Shown here: positions 35,525 through 43,419 of the stretch, one piece after another
How the letters are laid out: every line of letters begins with the position of its first letter
Position numbering within the stretch: position 1 is the first letter of the stretch
Assembly: GCF_034627025.1 (NCBI RefSeq)
Contig: NZ_CP141050.1
Span: forward strand, 558,001 to 622,000
Origin: Microvirga lotononidis
Lineage (GTDB): Bacteria; Pseudomonadota; Alphaproteobacteria; Rhizobiales; Beijerinckiaceae
Length of the DNA: 64,000 bases
Direction: 5' to 3'
Notes under the pieces: generated by a model
The model's input: the letters and a program-made list of their open reading frames with translations, nothing else
Database searches by the model: none
What the model was told of the DNA's origin: nothing
Position numbers and translations under genes: made by a program

Positions 35525-36338
35525 GACGATGTCACGGTAATTTTTGGGCAGCGGCTTTCAGCTTGATAGTTCGGGCATGAACCAGTCTGTCAGCTACAAA
35601 CGTCACCGCTTCCCACCTCAGATCATCGCTCATGCAGTGTGGCTCTATTTCAGGTTCCCTCTGAGCTTGCGACTGGTAGAGGAGATGCTACTCGAGCGCG
35701 GCATCATCGTCTCGTATGAGACCGTTCGCCGGTGGGCTCTGAAGTTCGGGCCAGACTACGCCCGTCGCCTCAAGCGTAAACGGCCGAGCCGCCGTGACGT
35801 TTGGCGCCTCAACGAGGTTGTGGTCACCATTGCTGGCGAGAAGCACTGGTTGTGGCGGGCCGTTGATCAGGACGGCTATGTACTTGACGAGATCGTCCAA
35901 AGCCGGCGCGACACCAAGGCGGCCAAGCGCATCCTGAAGCGGCTGCTGAAGAAGCAGGGCTGCCCGCCCCGCCGATTGATCACCGACAAGCTGGGCTCCT
36001 ACGCGTCGGCCCGGCGTCAGATCATGCCTTCAGTCGAGCCCCGCGCTCACAAGGGCCTGAATAGCCGGGCCGAGAATTCGCACGTTCCATTGCGAAAGCG
36101 GGAGAGAGTGATGCAGGGCATTCGGTTTGTGGGAGGCCTGCAGCAGTACGTCAGCGTGTTCTCCGCTGTACGAAACCTCTTCGTTCCACCCCGCACCCGC
36201 CGCTCCGCCCTTGCTACCCATCTTCACCGCCGCACCGCCATGGCGGAATGGAAAGGCGCGGCCAACCTCGCTGCCTGAGTGGCTCAAGCGGCGAACTCTG
36301 CCTCAATGCATCCGGTCTTGGTTAAAGTGACATCGTCG
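35525..36338 (+). mobile_element. IS6-type insertion sequence (about 814 bp)
   Basis: Ends are GACGATGTCAC (35525-35535) and GTGACATCGTC (36328-36338), perfect 11-bp inverted repeats. Similar ends bound the MITE at 9903 and a remnant lies at 21550-21715. No target duplication is obvious in the flanks. Confidence 0.75.
35577..36278 (+). CDS. IS6/IS240-type transposase with altered first catalytic residue
   Basis: 233 aa from the ATG at 35577. The family pattern is clear: VEEMLLERGIIVSYETVRRW (HTH), HWLWRAVDQDGYVLDE, LITDKLGSYASA (second Asp) and NSRAENSHVPLRKRER (Glu). The first catalytic Asp, expected in RLDEVVVTI, is Asn here (VWRLNEVVV). With only two of three acidic residues the enzyme is probably inactive. 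The C-terminal tail (VPPRTRRSALATHLHR) is also found in the remnant at 21550. Confidence 0.85.
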   Translation: MNQSVSYKRHRFPPQIIAHAVWLYFRFPLSLRLVEEMLLERGIIVSYETVRRWALKFGPDYARRLKRKRPSRRDVWRLNEVVVTIAGEKHWLWRAVDQDGYVLDEIVQSRRDTKAAKRILKRLLKKQGCPPRRLITDKLGSYASARRQIMPSVEPRAHKGLNSRAENSHVPLRKRERVMQGIRFVGGLQQYVSVFSAVRNLFVPPRTRRSALATHLHRRTAMAEWKGAANLAA

Positions 36339-36502
36339 GCAAGTGGTCTTCTTCATCGGGAACTCCCTAAGGAGGCTGTACGACGGTGGGATGGAGGCCG
36401 ACATGCCAGAGTAACTTAAAGCTCTTGTGCTCCAGCATGAGGAGACATATTCCCCGTAGGGCACGCCCTTTGCGAGGGCACCTCTGGATGATGGGATTTT
36501 AG

Positions 36503-36808
36503 ATGACCGGCAAGAACGTCACGCGTGCTGATCTGGCGCAAGCCGTGGCCTATGCCCTCGGCCTGCCGAAACACGAGGCCGTCGTCCTAGCCGAGCAGGT
36601 GCTGACCGAGATCTGCGATACGCTGGAGCGCGGGGAGAACGTGAAGCTGTCCGGCTTTGGCAACTTCGTGGTTCGGGAGAAGGCGCAACGCGTGGGCCGC
36701 AATCCGAAGACCGGCGTTGAGGTGCCGATCGAGCCTCGGCGGGTTGTGACCTTCACGCCATCCCACAAGTTGAAAGACCATGTGAACGGGCAGACTGCCG
36801 GCACGTGA
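36503..36808 (+). CDS. ihfA: integration host factor subunit alpha
   Basis: 101-aa DNA-bending protein of the HU/IHF family. NVTRADLAQAVAYALGLPK at the N-terminus, VKLSGFGNFVVREKAQRVGR and NPKTGVEVPIEPRRVVTF in the DNA-binding arm; the Pro at the arm tip and the VKLSGFGNF wording favour IHF alpha over HU. It lies alone between an IS element and a gene remnant, so it is likely an extra copy beside a chromosomal one. The start has no strong ribosome site. Confidence 0.85.
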   Translation: MTGKNVTRADLAQAVAYALGLPKHEAVVLAEQVLTEICDTLERGENVKLSGFGNFVVREKAQRVGRNPKTGVEVPIEPRRVVTFTPSHKLKDHVNGQTAGT

Positions 36809-37150
36809 TCTAAGTCGGACGACTGGAACACAGCCGTTCCTGTTCGATGGACGGATGAAAGGTGATGGTGTCCGGCGAGAAGAGCAGGCGGACAATCGCC
36901 ACCCAAACGCTGGTACCATCGTCGTGCAGCCGAAGGAGCGCCAGCCCGAGCATAAACGATGAGTCCGAGCCTCCATTCATTAGGGATCGAACCCTAGGGG
37001 CTACGTTGAAACGCGCGGCAAGCATTCGGGGATGCAAGGGACCTAAATCACTTGGGTTCTATAAGCTTCCGTTCCGCGAAAACGCCGCGGTTCCTCGACA
37101 GAGGCCACGATGTGCCTATTTCCACCCCGTCGGAGAATGTATGGGACGAA
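36809..37150. other. gap without supported gene
   Basis: Short overlapping frames on the minus strand (for example 36810-37037) lack recognisable motifs. No gene is called. Confidence 0.4.
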
Positions 37151-37247
37151 ATGATATTTGAAGGTTTCAAAGCAGAATACGTTGAGCTTCCCGAAGCGAC
37201 TCTTCGTGTGCGCCATGGTGGCTCAGGTCCCCCACTTTTACTCCTTG
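37151..37247 (+). pseudogene. haloacetate dehalogenase-type hydrolase, N-terminal fragment
   Basis: ATG at 37151 opens MIFEGFKAEYVELPEATLRV, then RHGGSGPPLLLL, which is the usual N-terminus of haloacetate dehalogenase / epoxide hydrolase-like alpha/beta hydrolases. The expected HGYPQ motif does not follow; the frame turns to unrelated sequence and stops at 37285. Only about 32 codons of the gene remain. Confidence 0.6.
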
Positions 37248-37430
37248 CGGATGAACCAAAGTACGGTGCTGTTGCACACGCGTAGGCATCGATAGCGGCC
37301 GTGGGCACCTGCGGCTGCTCTTCATCGGATTGCTGAGACCCAGGGCCGGAGCCCTGGATGTCCATACCCTGATACTGACTTCAGCCTTCAGGGCAAGCGC
37401 CCTTCCACCCCATGAAAATGCATATCGCCG

Positions 37431-37480
37431 CTTGACGTATATTATACGGTGGCTGTACGTACAGTATACTATACGTAGCC
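37431..37480. promoter_or_regulatory. AT-rich promoter/operator with nested palindromes upstream of the AztD-like gene
   Basis: The stretch contains TTGACG (possible -35), CGTATA-T-TATACG, the perfect palindrome CTGTACGTACAG and AGTATACTATACG in tandem. It stands out as AT-rich in a GC-rich region and lies about 70-110 bases before the start at 37544. It looks like the operator of a dimeric metal-responsive repressor such as Zur, but the wording does not match a Zur box I remember. Confidence 0.5.
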
Positions 37481-37543
37481 AGAGCCCGAGCGGGAGCCGG
37501 GCTCCAGGGCGCAGTCCACCGATGCGAACAAGGAGGCAGTTGC

Positions 37544-38854
37544 ATGAACAGAATGACGAAGCTGACGTTGGTCATCGGACCATCCCTAGCGGTGCTTGCA
37601 GGAGCTGCTGTCGCCCATGATCATGCGGTCTCCCGTGGCCGCCTCGTCTTTGCCGACCACGAGCAGCCGAAGGTCAGCATTCTCGATCTCGACAGCGGCG
37701 AGGTGACCCATGACTTCGAGATGCCGAAGCCGAATCCTGTGCTGGCGACGACGGAGGATGGCCGCTACACCGTCATCAAGGCAGGCGACGATGCCGGCAC
37801 CGTTCGCTTCCTCGACACAGGCCTGACATACGAATCCCATGGTGACCACGCCGATGTCGAAAAGGGTGAGGTCAGGCTGCTCGACTATACCCTGCGCGGC
37901 GACAAACCCGGCCATGTCGTCTCGAAGAATGGTTGGATTGCCGTGTTCTTCGATGGTCACCGGCCGTGGGAGCGGGCGAGCGAACCAGGCGCAACCTTCG
38001 TCAAGCTCGATACCCTGAACACGGCAAAGCCGACGACGCGGAGCTGGAAGAGCCCCGCGCCCCAGCACGGCATCGCGTTTGCGCTCGGCGCGGACGAGTG
38101 GCTCGTCTCTACCCATAACGAACCCTATGCCAGGGGCGACCAGAAGGCGAGTTCGCGCTCGAACGGCTTCCGGGTCGTCAGTGGCGAGGATTCGAAGGTC
38201 GTGTCGTCCTTCGACGACCTGTCTGATCCGCAGAAGTCCTGCAAGGAGTTCCACGGCCATGCGTCCCTCAACAACGTCCATGTCTTCGGCTGCGCGCAAG
38301 GACCGGACGATGACGCCAAGGCTGGCGGCGTTCTCGTTTTGCGGAAGGATCACGGCCAATGGAGGGCCCGCCGGGTGGCCTATCCGGACAATCGTCGTAT
38401 GTCTACGATCAAGGCCCGTGAGGGCGGTCAGTACCTGATCGCCAACTATGGCAACAAGGGTCCTTACGATGCCTTGATCCGCATCGATCCTAAGGCTGCT
38501 ACCCTGAAGACGGAGGACATCTTCCAAGTCCCGGATGGGCAAGCCGTGTGCCAGTTCGAGGTCGCATCCAATGGCAAGCGCGTGGCCAATCTCACCGCTG
38601 ACGGCAAGCTGAGGATCTACGACAGCTCTCCGGCATGGAAGCAGGTCGCTCAGTTCGATGCTGTCCCGGCCTTCGACTGTGCGTACGGCGCCAGGACGCC
38701 TACGCCGTCTCTCGCGATTGTCGGCGAGAACGCCTTTGTCAGCGATCCCGTCAACAAGCGCATTCGAGAGTACAGCCTCGGAAGCCTCCAGCAGGGTCTC
38801 GATCTCCCTGTCGAGGGCACGCCGGCCAATCTCGCCAATGGAGGGGGCGGCTAG
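37544..38854 (+). CDS. aztD: AztD-like periplasmic zinc metallochaperone (beta-propeller)
   Basis: 436 aa with a Sec signal peptide (cleavage near AAVA-HDHA). The mature protein reads as a beta-propeller: GRLVFADHEQPKVSILDLDSG, then SHGDHADVEKGEVRLLD, and GHASLNNVHVFGC. The HDHA start and the HGDHAD motif are what I remember of AztD, which hands zinc to the AztC binding protein in Paracoccus. GGAGGCAGTTGC precedes the ATG. No aztABC genes follow; instead a cobalamin riboswitch and an iron/B12-type importer come next. His-rich motifs support metal binding; which metal is an inference. Confidence 0.75.
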   Translation: MNRMTKLTLVIGPSLAVLAGAAVAHDHAVSRGRLVFADHEQPKVSILDLDSGEVTHDFEMPKPNPVLATTEDGRYTVIKAGDDAGTVRFLDTGLTYESHGDHADVEKGEVRLLDYTLRGDKPGHVVSKNGWIAVFFDGHRPWERASEPGATFVKLDTLNTAKPTTRSWKSPAPQHGIAFALGADEWLVSTHNEPYARGDQKASSRSNGFRVVSGEDSKVVSSFDDLSDPQKSCKEFHGHASLNNVHVFGCAQGPDDDAKAGGVLVLRKDHGQWRARRVAYPDNRRMSTIKAREGGQYLIANYGNKGPYDALIRIDPKAATLKTEDIFQVPDGQAVCQFEVASNGKRVANLTADGKLRIYDSSPAWKQVAQFDAVPAFDCAYGARTPTPSLAIVGENAFVSDPVNKRIREYSLGSLQQGLDLPVEGTPANLANGGGG

Positions 38855-38892
38855 CCTATCCCTTGCCAACCCGGATTTTTGTCCTTAGCTTG

Positions 38893-39070
38893 CCGGCGAC
38901 GGTTCCTCACCCGAGGATCAAAAGGGAACGCGGTGCGGCGATCATTCGCCAATGCCGCGGCTGCCCCCGCAACTGTAAGCGGAGAGCCTTCCACACCAAC
39001 AGCCACTGGCGCGGCCTCGCGCCGGGAAGGCCGTGGAAGGCGACGACCCGCAAGCCAGGAGACCTGCCGT
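38893..39070 (+). ncRNA. cobalamin (AdoCbl) riboswitch
   Basis: The conserved blocks are present in the right order: AAAGGGAACGCGGTG, ATGCCGCGGCTGCCCCCGC, AACTGTAAGCGG, AGCCACTGGC, GCCGGGAAGGC, and GACGACCCGCAAGCCAGGAG-ACCTGCC. This is the B12 box and its partner arms. It lies 167 bases ahead of an ABC-importer operon on the same strand and should shut the operon down when cobalamin is plentiful. A CGGGC/GCCCG hairpin at about 39090-39105 next to a GAGGAGGA site could be the expression platform. Confidence 0.92.
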
Positions 39071-39118
39071 CACAGTTTGATTCCCTATCGCGGGCGGGGA
39101 TGCCCGAGGAGGAAGCGT

Positions 39119-39304
39119 ATGAACCTTGCCGTTACGGCGCCTCTCGCGCATCAGGCCCATCTGCGCCTGTCAAAGGTCGTACTCTGTCTTGTCGACACCC
39201 CGATCATTTCATCCCTTCTGATCGGAGACCGAGCCTATGACAGTTGCACGCCTGCCCTTCGCCATCATCGCCCTGGGATGGATGACCATAAGTGCTTGCG
39301 CTGA
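39119..39304 (+). CDS. possible 61-aa leader ORF after the riboswitch
   Basis: ATG at 39119 is preceded by GAGGAGGAAG at an ideal distance, stronger than the site of the next gene. The frame runs 61 codons and overlaps the binding-protein start at 39237 by 68 bases in another frame. It begins MNLAVTAPLAHQAHLRLSK. No homology recognised; it may be a translated leader that couples the riboswitch to the operon. Confidence 0.3.
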   Translation: MNLAVTAPLAHQAHLRLSKVVLCLVDTPIISSLLIGDRAYDSCTPALRHHRPGMDDHKCLR

Positions 39305-40247
39305 GCCTACGACGTATCCGCTGACGATTGAGAACTGCGGCGCGAAGGTCACCATCGAGAAGGCGCCCCAGCGGGCCGTCGGGCTTGGTCAGAACAGCAG
39401 CGAGATCATGCTGATGCTGGGCTTGGCCGACCGAATGGCCGGCACTGCGGTCTGGGTTTCGCCCGTGCTGTCCCAGTTGGCCGCCGACAACGCCAAGGTG
39501 CAGCGGATCGCCAACAACACCCCGACCTTCGAGGCCGTGGTCGCACGCCAGCCCGATTTCATCGCCGCCCAGTTCCTGACCACGGTCGGGCCGCAGGGGC
39601 GCGTCGGCACGCGCCAGCAATTCCTCGACCTCGGCGTGCCGAGCTACATCTCGCCGACCGACTGCGCCGTCACCGACAACACCCGCTCGGACGGCACCCG
39701 CAAGCAGATGCTGACCATGGACCTGCTCTACCAGGAGATCGACGAGCTCTCGCGCATCTTCGACGTGGCCGACCGCGGGCAGGCTCTGATTACCCAACTC
39801 AAGGAGCGAGAGGACACCGTGCGCCAGCGAGTGGCCGGCAAGGCCAAGGACGTCCGCCTGATCTACTGGTTTTCCTCGCCCGATGTCGCCGGCGATGCCT
39901 GGGTGGCCGGAAGGAATGGAGCCTCCGGCTACATCACTAAGGTGATCGGCGCGCGCAACGTCGTCGACTCCGAACAGGAATGGCCGCTGGTGGGCTGGGA
40001 GACGATTGCCTCAGCCAATCCGACCGTGATCGTGATCGGCACGATGGACCGTCGCACGCAAGGGGCAGACGATCCCGTCGTGAAGAGGAAGTTCCTCACC
40101 ACCGACCCGGTCGTGAGCAGGCTCGATGCTGTCGAGAAGGGGCGCATCGTCGAGCTAGATGCGCAGGCGATGAACCCGACGATCCGCACGATCACGGGCC
40201 TTGAGACGGTGGCGGCTGCCCTTGAGCAGTACGGACTTCTCAAGTGA
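39237..40247 (+). CDS. ABC transporter substrate-binding protein, iron-siderophore/cobalamin (FepB/BtuF) family
   Basis: 336 aa. N-terminal signal with a lipobox-like ISAC ahead of residue 21, so either lipoprotein or cleaved secreted protein. The fold is class III SBP: YPLTIENCGAKVTIEKAP and RAVGLGQNSSEIMLMLGLADRM at the N-lobe, then a long helix and a C-lobe with VVDSEQEWPLVGWETIASANP. Because a cobalamin riboswitch precedes it, the ligand is likely cobalamin, another corrinoid or a cobalt complex rather than a siderophore. Its stop overlaps the permease start by 4 bases. Confidence 0.87.
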   Translation: MTVARLPFAIIALGWMTISACAEPTTYPLTIENCGAKVTIEKAPQRAVGLGQNSSEIMLMLGLADRMAGTAVWVSPVLSQLAADNAKVQRIANNTPTFEAVVARQPDFIAAQFLTTVGPQGRVGTRQQFLDLGVPSYISPTDCAVTDNTRSDGTRKQMLTMDLLYQEIDELSRIFDVADRGQALITQLKEREDTVRQRVAGKAKDVRLIYWFSSPDVAGDAWVAGRNGASGYITKVIGARNVVDSEQEWPLVGWETIASANPTVIVIGTMDRRTQGADDPVVKRKFLTTDPVVSRLDAVEKGRIVELDAQAMNPTIRTITGLETVAAALEQYGLLK

Positions 40248-41275
40248 GGCGATCCCACCGCAGGGCATGGGTGGTCGGCATCGGGGGCGTCGCCGCGGTT
40301 CTGGCTGCGCTTGTCGTCGCGATCGCCGCGGGCGTTTCGATCGGCGAGATGACCATCCCCATGGACACCATTGTCACGGCCGTGACCAACCGCTTGGGTC
40401 TGACCAATGTCGCGCTGCCGCGCATCCAGGAATCCGTGATCTGGGATTACCGCCTGTCACGGTCCCTGGTCGCGGCGTTCTGCGGAGCGGGCCTAGCCTT
40501 GTCCGGAGCGATCCTGCAATCGCTGCTGCGTAATCCGCTGGCTGAGCCCTACGTGCTCGGTATCTCGGCCGGGGCCTCGACAGGGGCGGTTGGCGTTATG
40601 TTGCTCGGGTTCGGGGCCGGCGCAGTCTCTCTGTCGATGGGAGCTTTCGCCGGGGCGCTGGCCGCCTTTGCCTTCGTCGTCTTCCTGTCGAGCGGCCGCC
40701 AGACAGCGGACCGGACGATCCTGGCGGGCGTGGCGGCCTCCCAGCTCTTCAATGCGCTCACATCCTACGTTGTCTCCACATCCGCCAACGCAGAGCAGGC
40801 GCGCAGCGTCATGTTCTGGATGCTCGGCAGCTTCGCAGGGGTCCGCTGGCCCGAGGTGATGCTGTCGGCCTGCGTGGTGGCCATCGGCCTCGCCGTCTGC
40901 CTCTGGCACGCTCGGGCACTCGATGCCTTCACCTTCGGCGAGGACGCGGCCCGGTCTCTTGGTATTGCCGTCCGCAGGGTTCGTGTCGTTCTGCTCCTGT
41001 TCACGGCACTGATGACGGCCACCATGGTGAGCATGGTGGGGGCGATCGGCTTCGTCGGTCTCGTCATCCCGCATGCCGCGCGCTTCGTCGTCGGTCCCGG
41101 GCACATCCGGCTTCTGCCGGCCTGTGCCCTAGCCGGGGCCTTGTTCATGGTTCTGGCCGACATTGTGTCGCGGATCATCATCGCCCCACAGGTGCTGCCG
41201 ATCGGCGTCGTGACGGCGCTCGTCGGCGTGCCGTTCTTCTCCATCATTCTCTACCGCTTGAGGAGGGCCGCATGA
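40244..41275 (+). CDS. ABC transporter permease, FecCD/BtuC family
   Basis: 343 aa with about ten membrane helices. Family stretches: RLSRSLVAAFCGAGLALSGA-type, LRNPLAEPYVLGISAGAS, GAIGFVGLVIPHAARF and LLPACALAGALFMVLADI. GTG start at 40244 overlaps the preceding TGA; the next gene starts inside its stop. Forms the membrane channel of the riboswitch-led importer. Confidence 0.92.
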   Translation: MRRSHRRAWVVGIGGVAAVLAALVVAIAAGVSIGEMTIPMDTIVTAVTNRLGLTNVALPRIQESVIWDYRLSRSLVAAFCGAGLALSGAILQSLLRNPLAEPYVLGISAGASTGAVGVMLLGFGAGAVSLSMGAFAGALAAFAFVVFLSSGRQTADRTILAGVAASQLFNALTSYVVSTSANAEQARSVMFWMLGSFAGVRWPEVMLSACVVAIGLAVCLWHARALDAFTFGEDAARSLGIAVRRVRVVLLLFTALMTATMVSMVGAIGFVGLVIPHAARFVVGPGHIRLLPACALAGALFMVLADIVSRIIIAPQVLPIGVVTALVGVPFFSIILYRLRRAA

Positions 41276-42033
41276 TCCTCGGAGCCAAGGCCGTGCGCTG
41301 GCTCGCCGGCCGCAAGGTGATCGTCGACGACGTCACGGTCTCGGTTGAGCCGGGCCAGACGCTTGGGCTCATCGGACCGAACGGGTCCGGCAAGTCATCT
41401 CTGATCCGGCTACTGGCAGGACTGAGGGCTCCTGCTTCCGGCGAGGTTGTCCTCGAGGGCAAGCCGATCGCTGGCTTCGGCCGGCGTGAGCTTGCCAGAC
41501 GGGTGGCCGTCGTCGAGCAGCATTCCAGCACCGACGCCAATGTCAGCGTCCTGGACGTCGTCCGCCTCGGCCGCACCCCGCACCGCTCCGCGCTGTCGCC
41601 CTGGACCGACGAGGACGACCGCATCGTGGCCGACGCTTTGGTGCGGGTCGGCCTCGCGGATCGTCGTGAACAGTCCTGGCACACACTGTCCGGCGGCGAG
41701 CGTCAGCGGGTGCAACTCGCCAGGGCTCTGGCGCAATCGCCCGCCATTCTCATTCTCGACGAGCCAACCAATCACCTCGACATCCAACACCAGATAGAGC
41801 TCATGCGGCTGGTCACAGAGCTGTCGCTGACGACCATCGTGGCGATCCACGACCTCAATCTGGCGGCCCGCTTCTGCGATGCGATCGCTGTACTCGCCGA
41901 CGGCCGCCTCGTCGCATCCGGCGAGCCCGCCGCCGTCCTGACGGAAGAGCTGATCGCCAACGTCTTCGGCGTTCGCGCCCATCTCTCGACGTCTCAGCAT
42001 CACGGCCGGCTCCACATTCAATTCGCCATGTAG
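41272..42033 (+). CDS. ABC transporter ATP-binding protein, FepC/BtuD family
   Basis: 253-aa ATPase. Walker A GPNGSGKSS, VVEQHSSTDANVSVLDVVRLGR, signature LSGGERQRVQLARAL, Walker B ILILDEPTNHLD and switch His in VAIHDLNLA. It overlaps the permease gene by 4 bases (ATGA). Completes the importer. No clear terminator follows. Confidence 0.92.
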   Translation: MILGAKAVRWLAGRKVIVDDVTVSVEPGQTLGLIGPNGSGKSSLIRLLAGLRAPASGEVVLEGKPIAGFGRRELARRVAVVEQHSSTDANVSVLDVVRLGRTPHRSALSPWTDEDDRIVADALVRVGLADRREQSWHTLSGGERQRVQLARALAQSPAILILDEPTNHLDIQHQIELMRLVTELSLTTIVAIHDLNLAARFCDAIAVLADGRLVASGEPAAVLTEELIANVFGVRAHLSTSQHHGRLHIQFAM

Positions 42034-42149
42034 GATTCCGCGCGAGCAGAACGGTTGCGTCGCAAACTCGGAACCACTAGCCATTTTCAACGAAATATGC
42101 CCGGGCAAGAAGCACCGAGCGCTTTCTATTTCGGCCCCATGAATTCCAA

Positions 42150-42293
42150 TCATACCCCGCCCAAGGCAATGATCCGAGAACGAGCGGCCGCCTGTCGCTG
42201 ACGCGCGAGTGGCGCATACTCGGGGGCGGCAAACAAGTTGCGGATTGCGTCCATGTTCGGGAACTCGATGATCAACATATTGGTCGCTAAGCT
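42150..42293 (-). pseudogene. DUF1330-family gene, C-terminal fragment
   Basis: The minus strand reads NMLIIEFPNMDAIRNLFAAP, then EYAPLARQRQAAARSRI, the conserved second half of DUF1330 proteins. The N-terminal half is absent; upstream the frame runs into unrelated codons overlapping the response-regulator gene. Remnant only. Confidence 0.65.
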
Positions 42294-42343
42294 ACCATCA
42301 GGACATCTTCGTCTGGCAGCACTGCGGGCACATTCTTCCAGAC

Positions 42344-42715
42344 TCAAAGGTGGCTTGGGTTGAGCAGTGTCTTGACGAGATGAACCAAGGTTTCTGGATG
42401 GACGGGCTTCCCAATAAAGAGGGCGCCGTCGGGCAAATCGCCGGCCTTTGGAGCCGCCCTTCCTGAGGCAATCAAGACACCAATTTCCTGCCAATCCGCT
42501 CGCACCTTCCGAGCCAATTCGAAGCCATTGATGCTGCCTCGCGGCATCTCGACATCGGTAACGACACCTTGAATGTCAGACCCAGCCTTTAGAACCGTCA
42601 GGGCTTCATCGGCATGTGCGGCCTCGATCACTCTGAAGCCCGCATCTTCCAGCACATCGACCAGGGTCATTCGCACAAGAACTTCGTCTTCAACAACAAG
42701 GATAAGCGGGCGCAT
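42344..42715 (-). CDS. single-domain response regulator
   Basis: 123 aa from the ATG at 42715 (MRPLILVVEDEVLVR). Receiver marks: acidic pair ED/E in VVEDE, phospho-Asp in VVTDVEMP, Thr/Ser position in LIASGRA and Lys in FIGKPVHPE. No output domain, so CheY-like; such proteins in alphaproteobacteria often pair with HWE-type kinases. No partner kinase is next to it, and a longer start at 42757 is possible. Confidence 0.85.
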   Translation of the reverse strand: MRPLILVVEDEVLVRMTLVDVLEDAGFRVIEAAHADEALTVLKAGSDIQGVVTDVEMPRGSINGFELARKVRADWQEIGVLIASGRAAPKAGDLPDGALFIGKPVHPETLVHLVKTLLNPSHL

Positions 42716-42833
42716 GGCAGGCTCCGACCCTGGCATGCCCGTTGAAAGAGGAATCACTGGAATTAAGTTCCTAAGACAAAGGCTTTTGACGAGACCTGAT
42801 AACTAGGCACGCAGCCGGGAAGGAAACCCCTTG

Positions 42834-43058
42834 ATGCACGTCTTCGGCGCCTTTGAACTCGATATTCAACCCGGCACCCCAGACAAGCCAGCAAGTGTCC
42901 GAGCGGCGCTCCTGCGCTACGCCAGGGGCGAGGATAGCCGCCTCTTCATCACCCCTGAATGCACCTCCTTTGATGAGATCGAGGGGCATATCAATGCGCT
43001 TCAAGATGAACTCGACCAGCTACGTCAGCAAGCTCAACGGGCCTACGGCGCCCCATAG
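42834..43058 (+). CDS. hypothetical protein (74 aa)
   Basis: Acidic small protein with a C-terminal coiled-coil-like helix (INALQDELDQLRQQAQRAY). Start at the ATG at 42834 after GGAAGGAAACCCC. Not recognised as a named family. It is divergent from the response regulator with about 118 bases between starts. Confidence 0.55.
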   Translation: MHVFGAFELDIQPGTPDKPASVRAALLRYARGEDSRLFITPECTSFDEIEGHINALQDELDQLRQQAQRAYGAP

Positions 43059-43419
43059 AGCGTCAAAACTCCGACACATACTGTTTTTGGTGGGGAACCA
43101 GGGGGATCGAGTTAATTATAAAATAGATATCAATGACTTACGTAGTCTCCCAATCTTGGGAGCCTTAGGGGCCGTTTGGAGAACCAAGGGGAATCGGCCT
43201 CAATGGGGAGCCGCGGACGGAACTGTCACCCCGCCCCGTATCTCCCCCGTATTTTCGCGGAGGCGTTCGGCAACCTGAACTCCAGCCATTCTCTTCCTTG
43301 CCGCCAAGGGCTGAAGCGCGTCACCGCACCCGAAGCTGATCTGGCTTCCGAAACCTAGCTATTCATCTAGGGACGCTACCGTGGAAGGTGTGGCATGGGC
43401 TGTCTTTTGGGAGGCATCT
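43059..43419. other. gap without supported gene
   Basis: About 360 bases ahead of the second RTX gene. It is locally AT-rich at about 43110-43135 (TTAATTATAAAATAGATAT), a likely promoter area for the downstream gene, but no exact promoter can be named. Confidence 0.4.

Noticed and set aside
36810..37037. 75-aa minus-strand frame between ihfA and the hydrolase fragment
   Set aside because: No ribosome site, no recognisable motif; not enough to call a gene.
37586..38869. 427-residue minus-strand frame over the AztD-like gene
   Set aside because: The plus strand has a signal peptide and propeller repeats; the minus frame has no motif.
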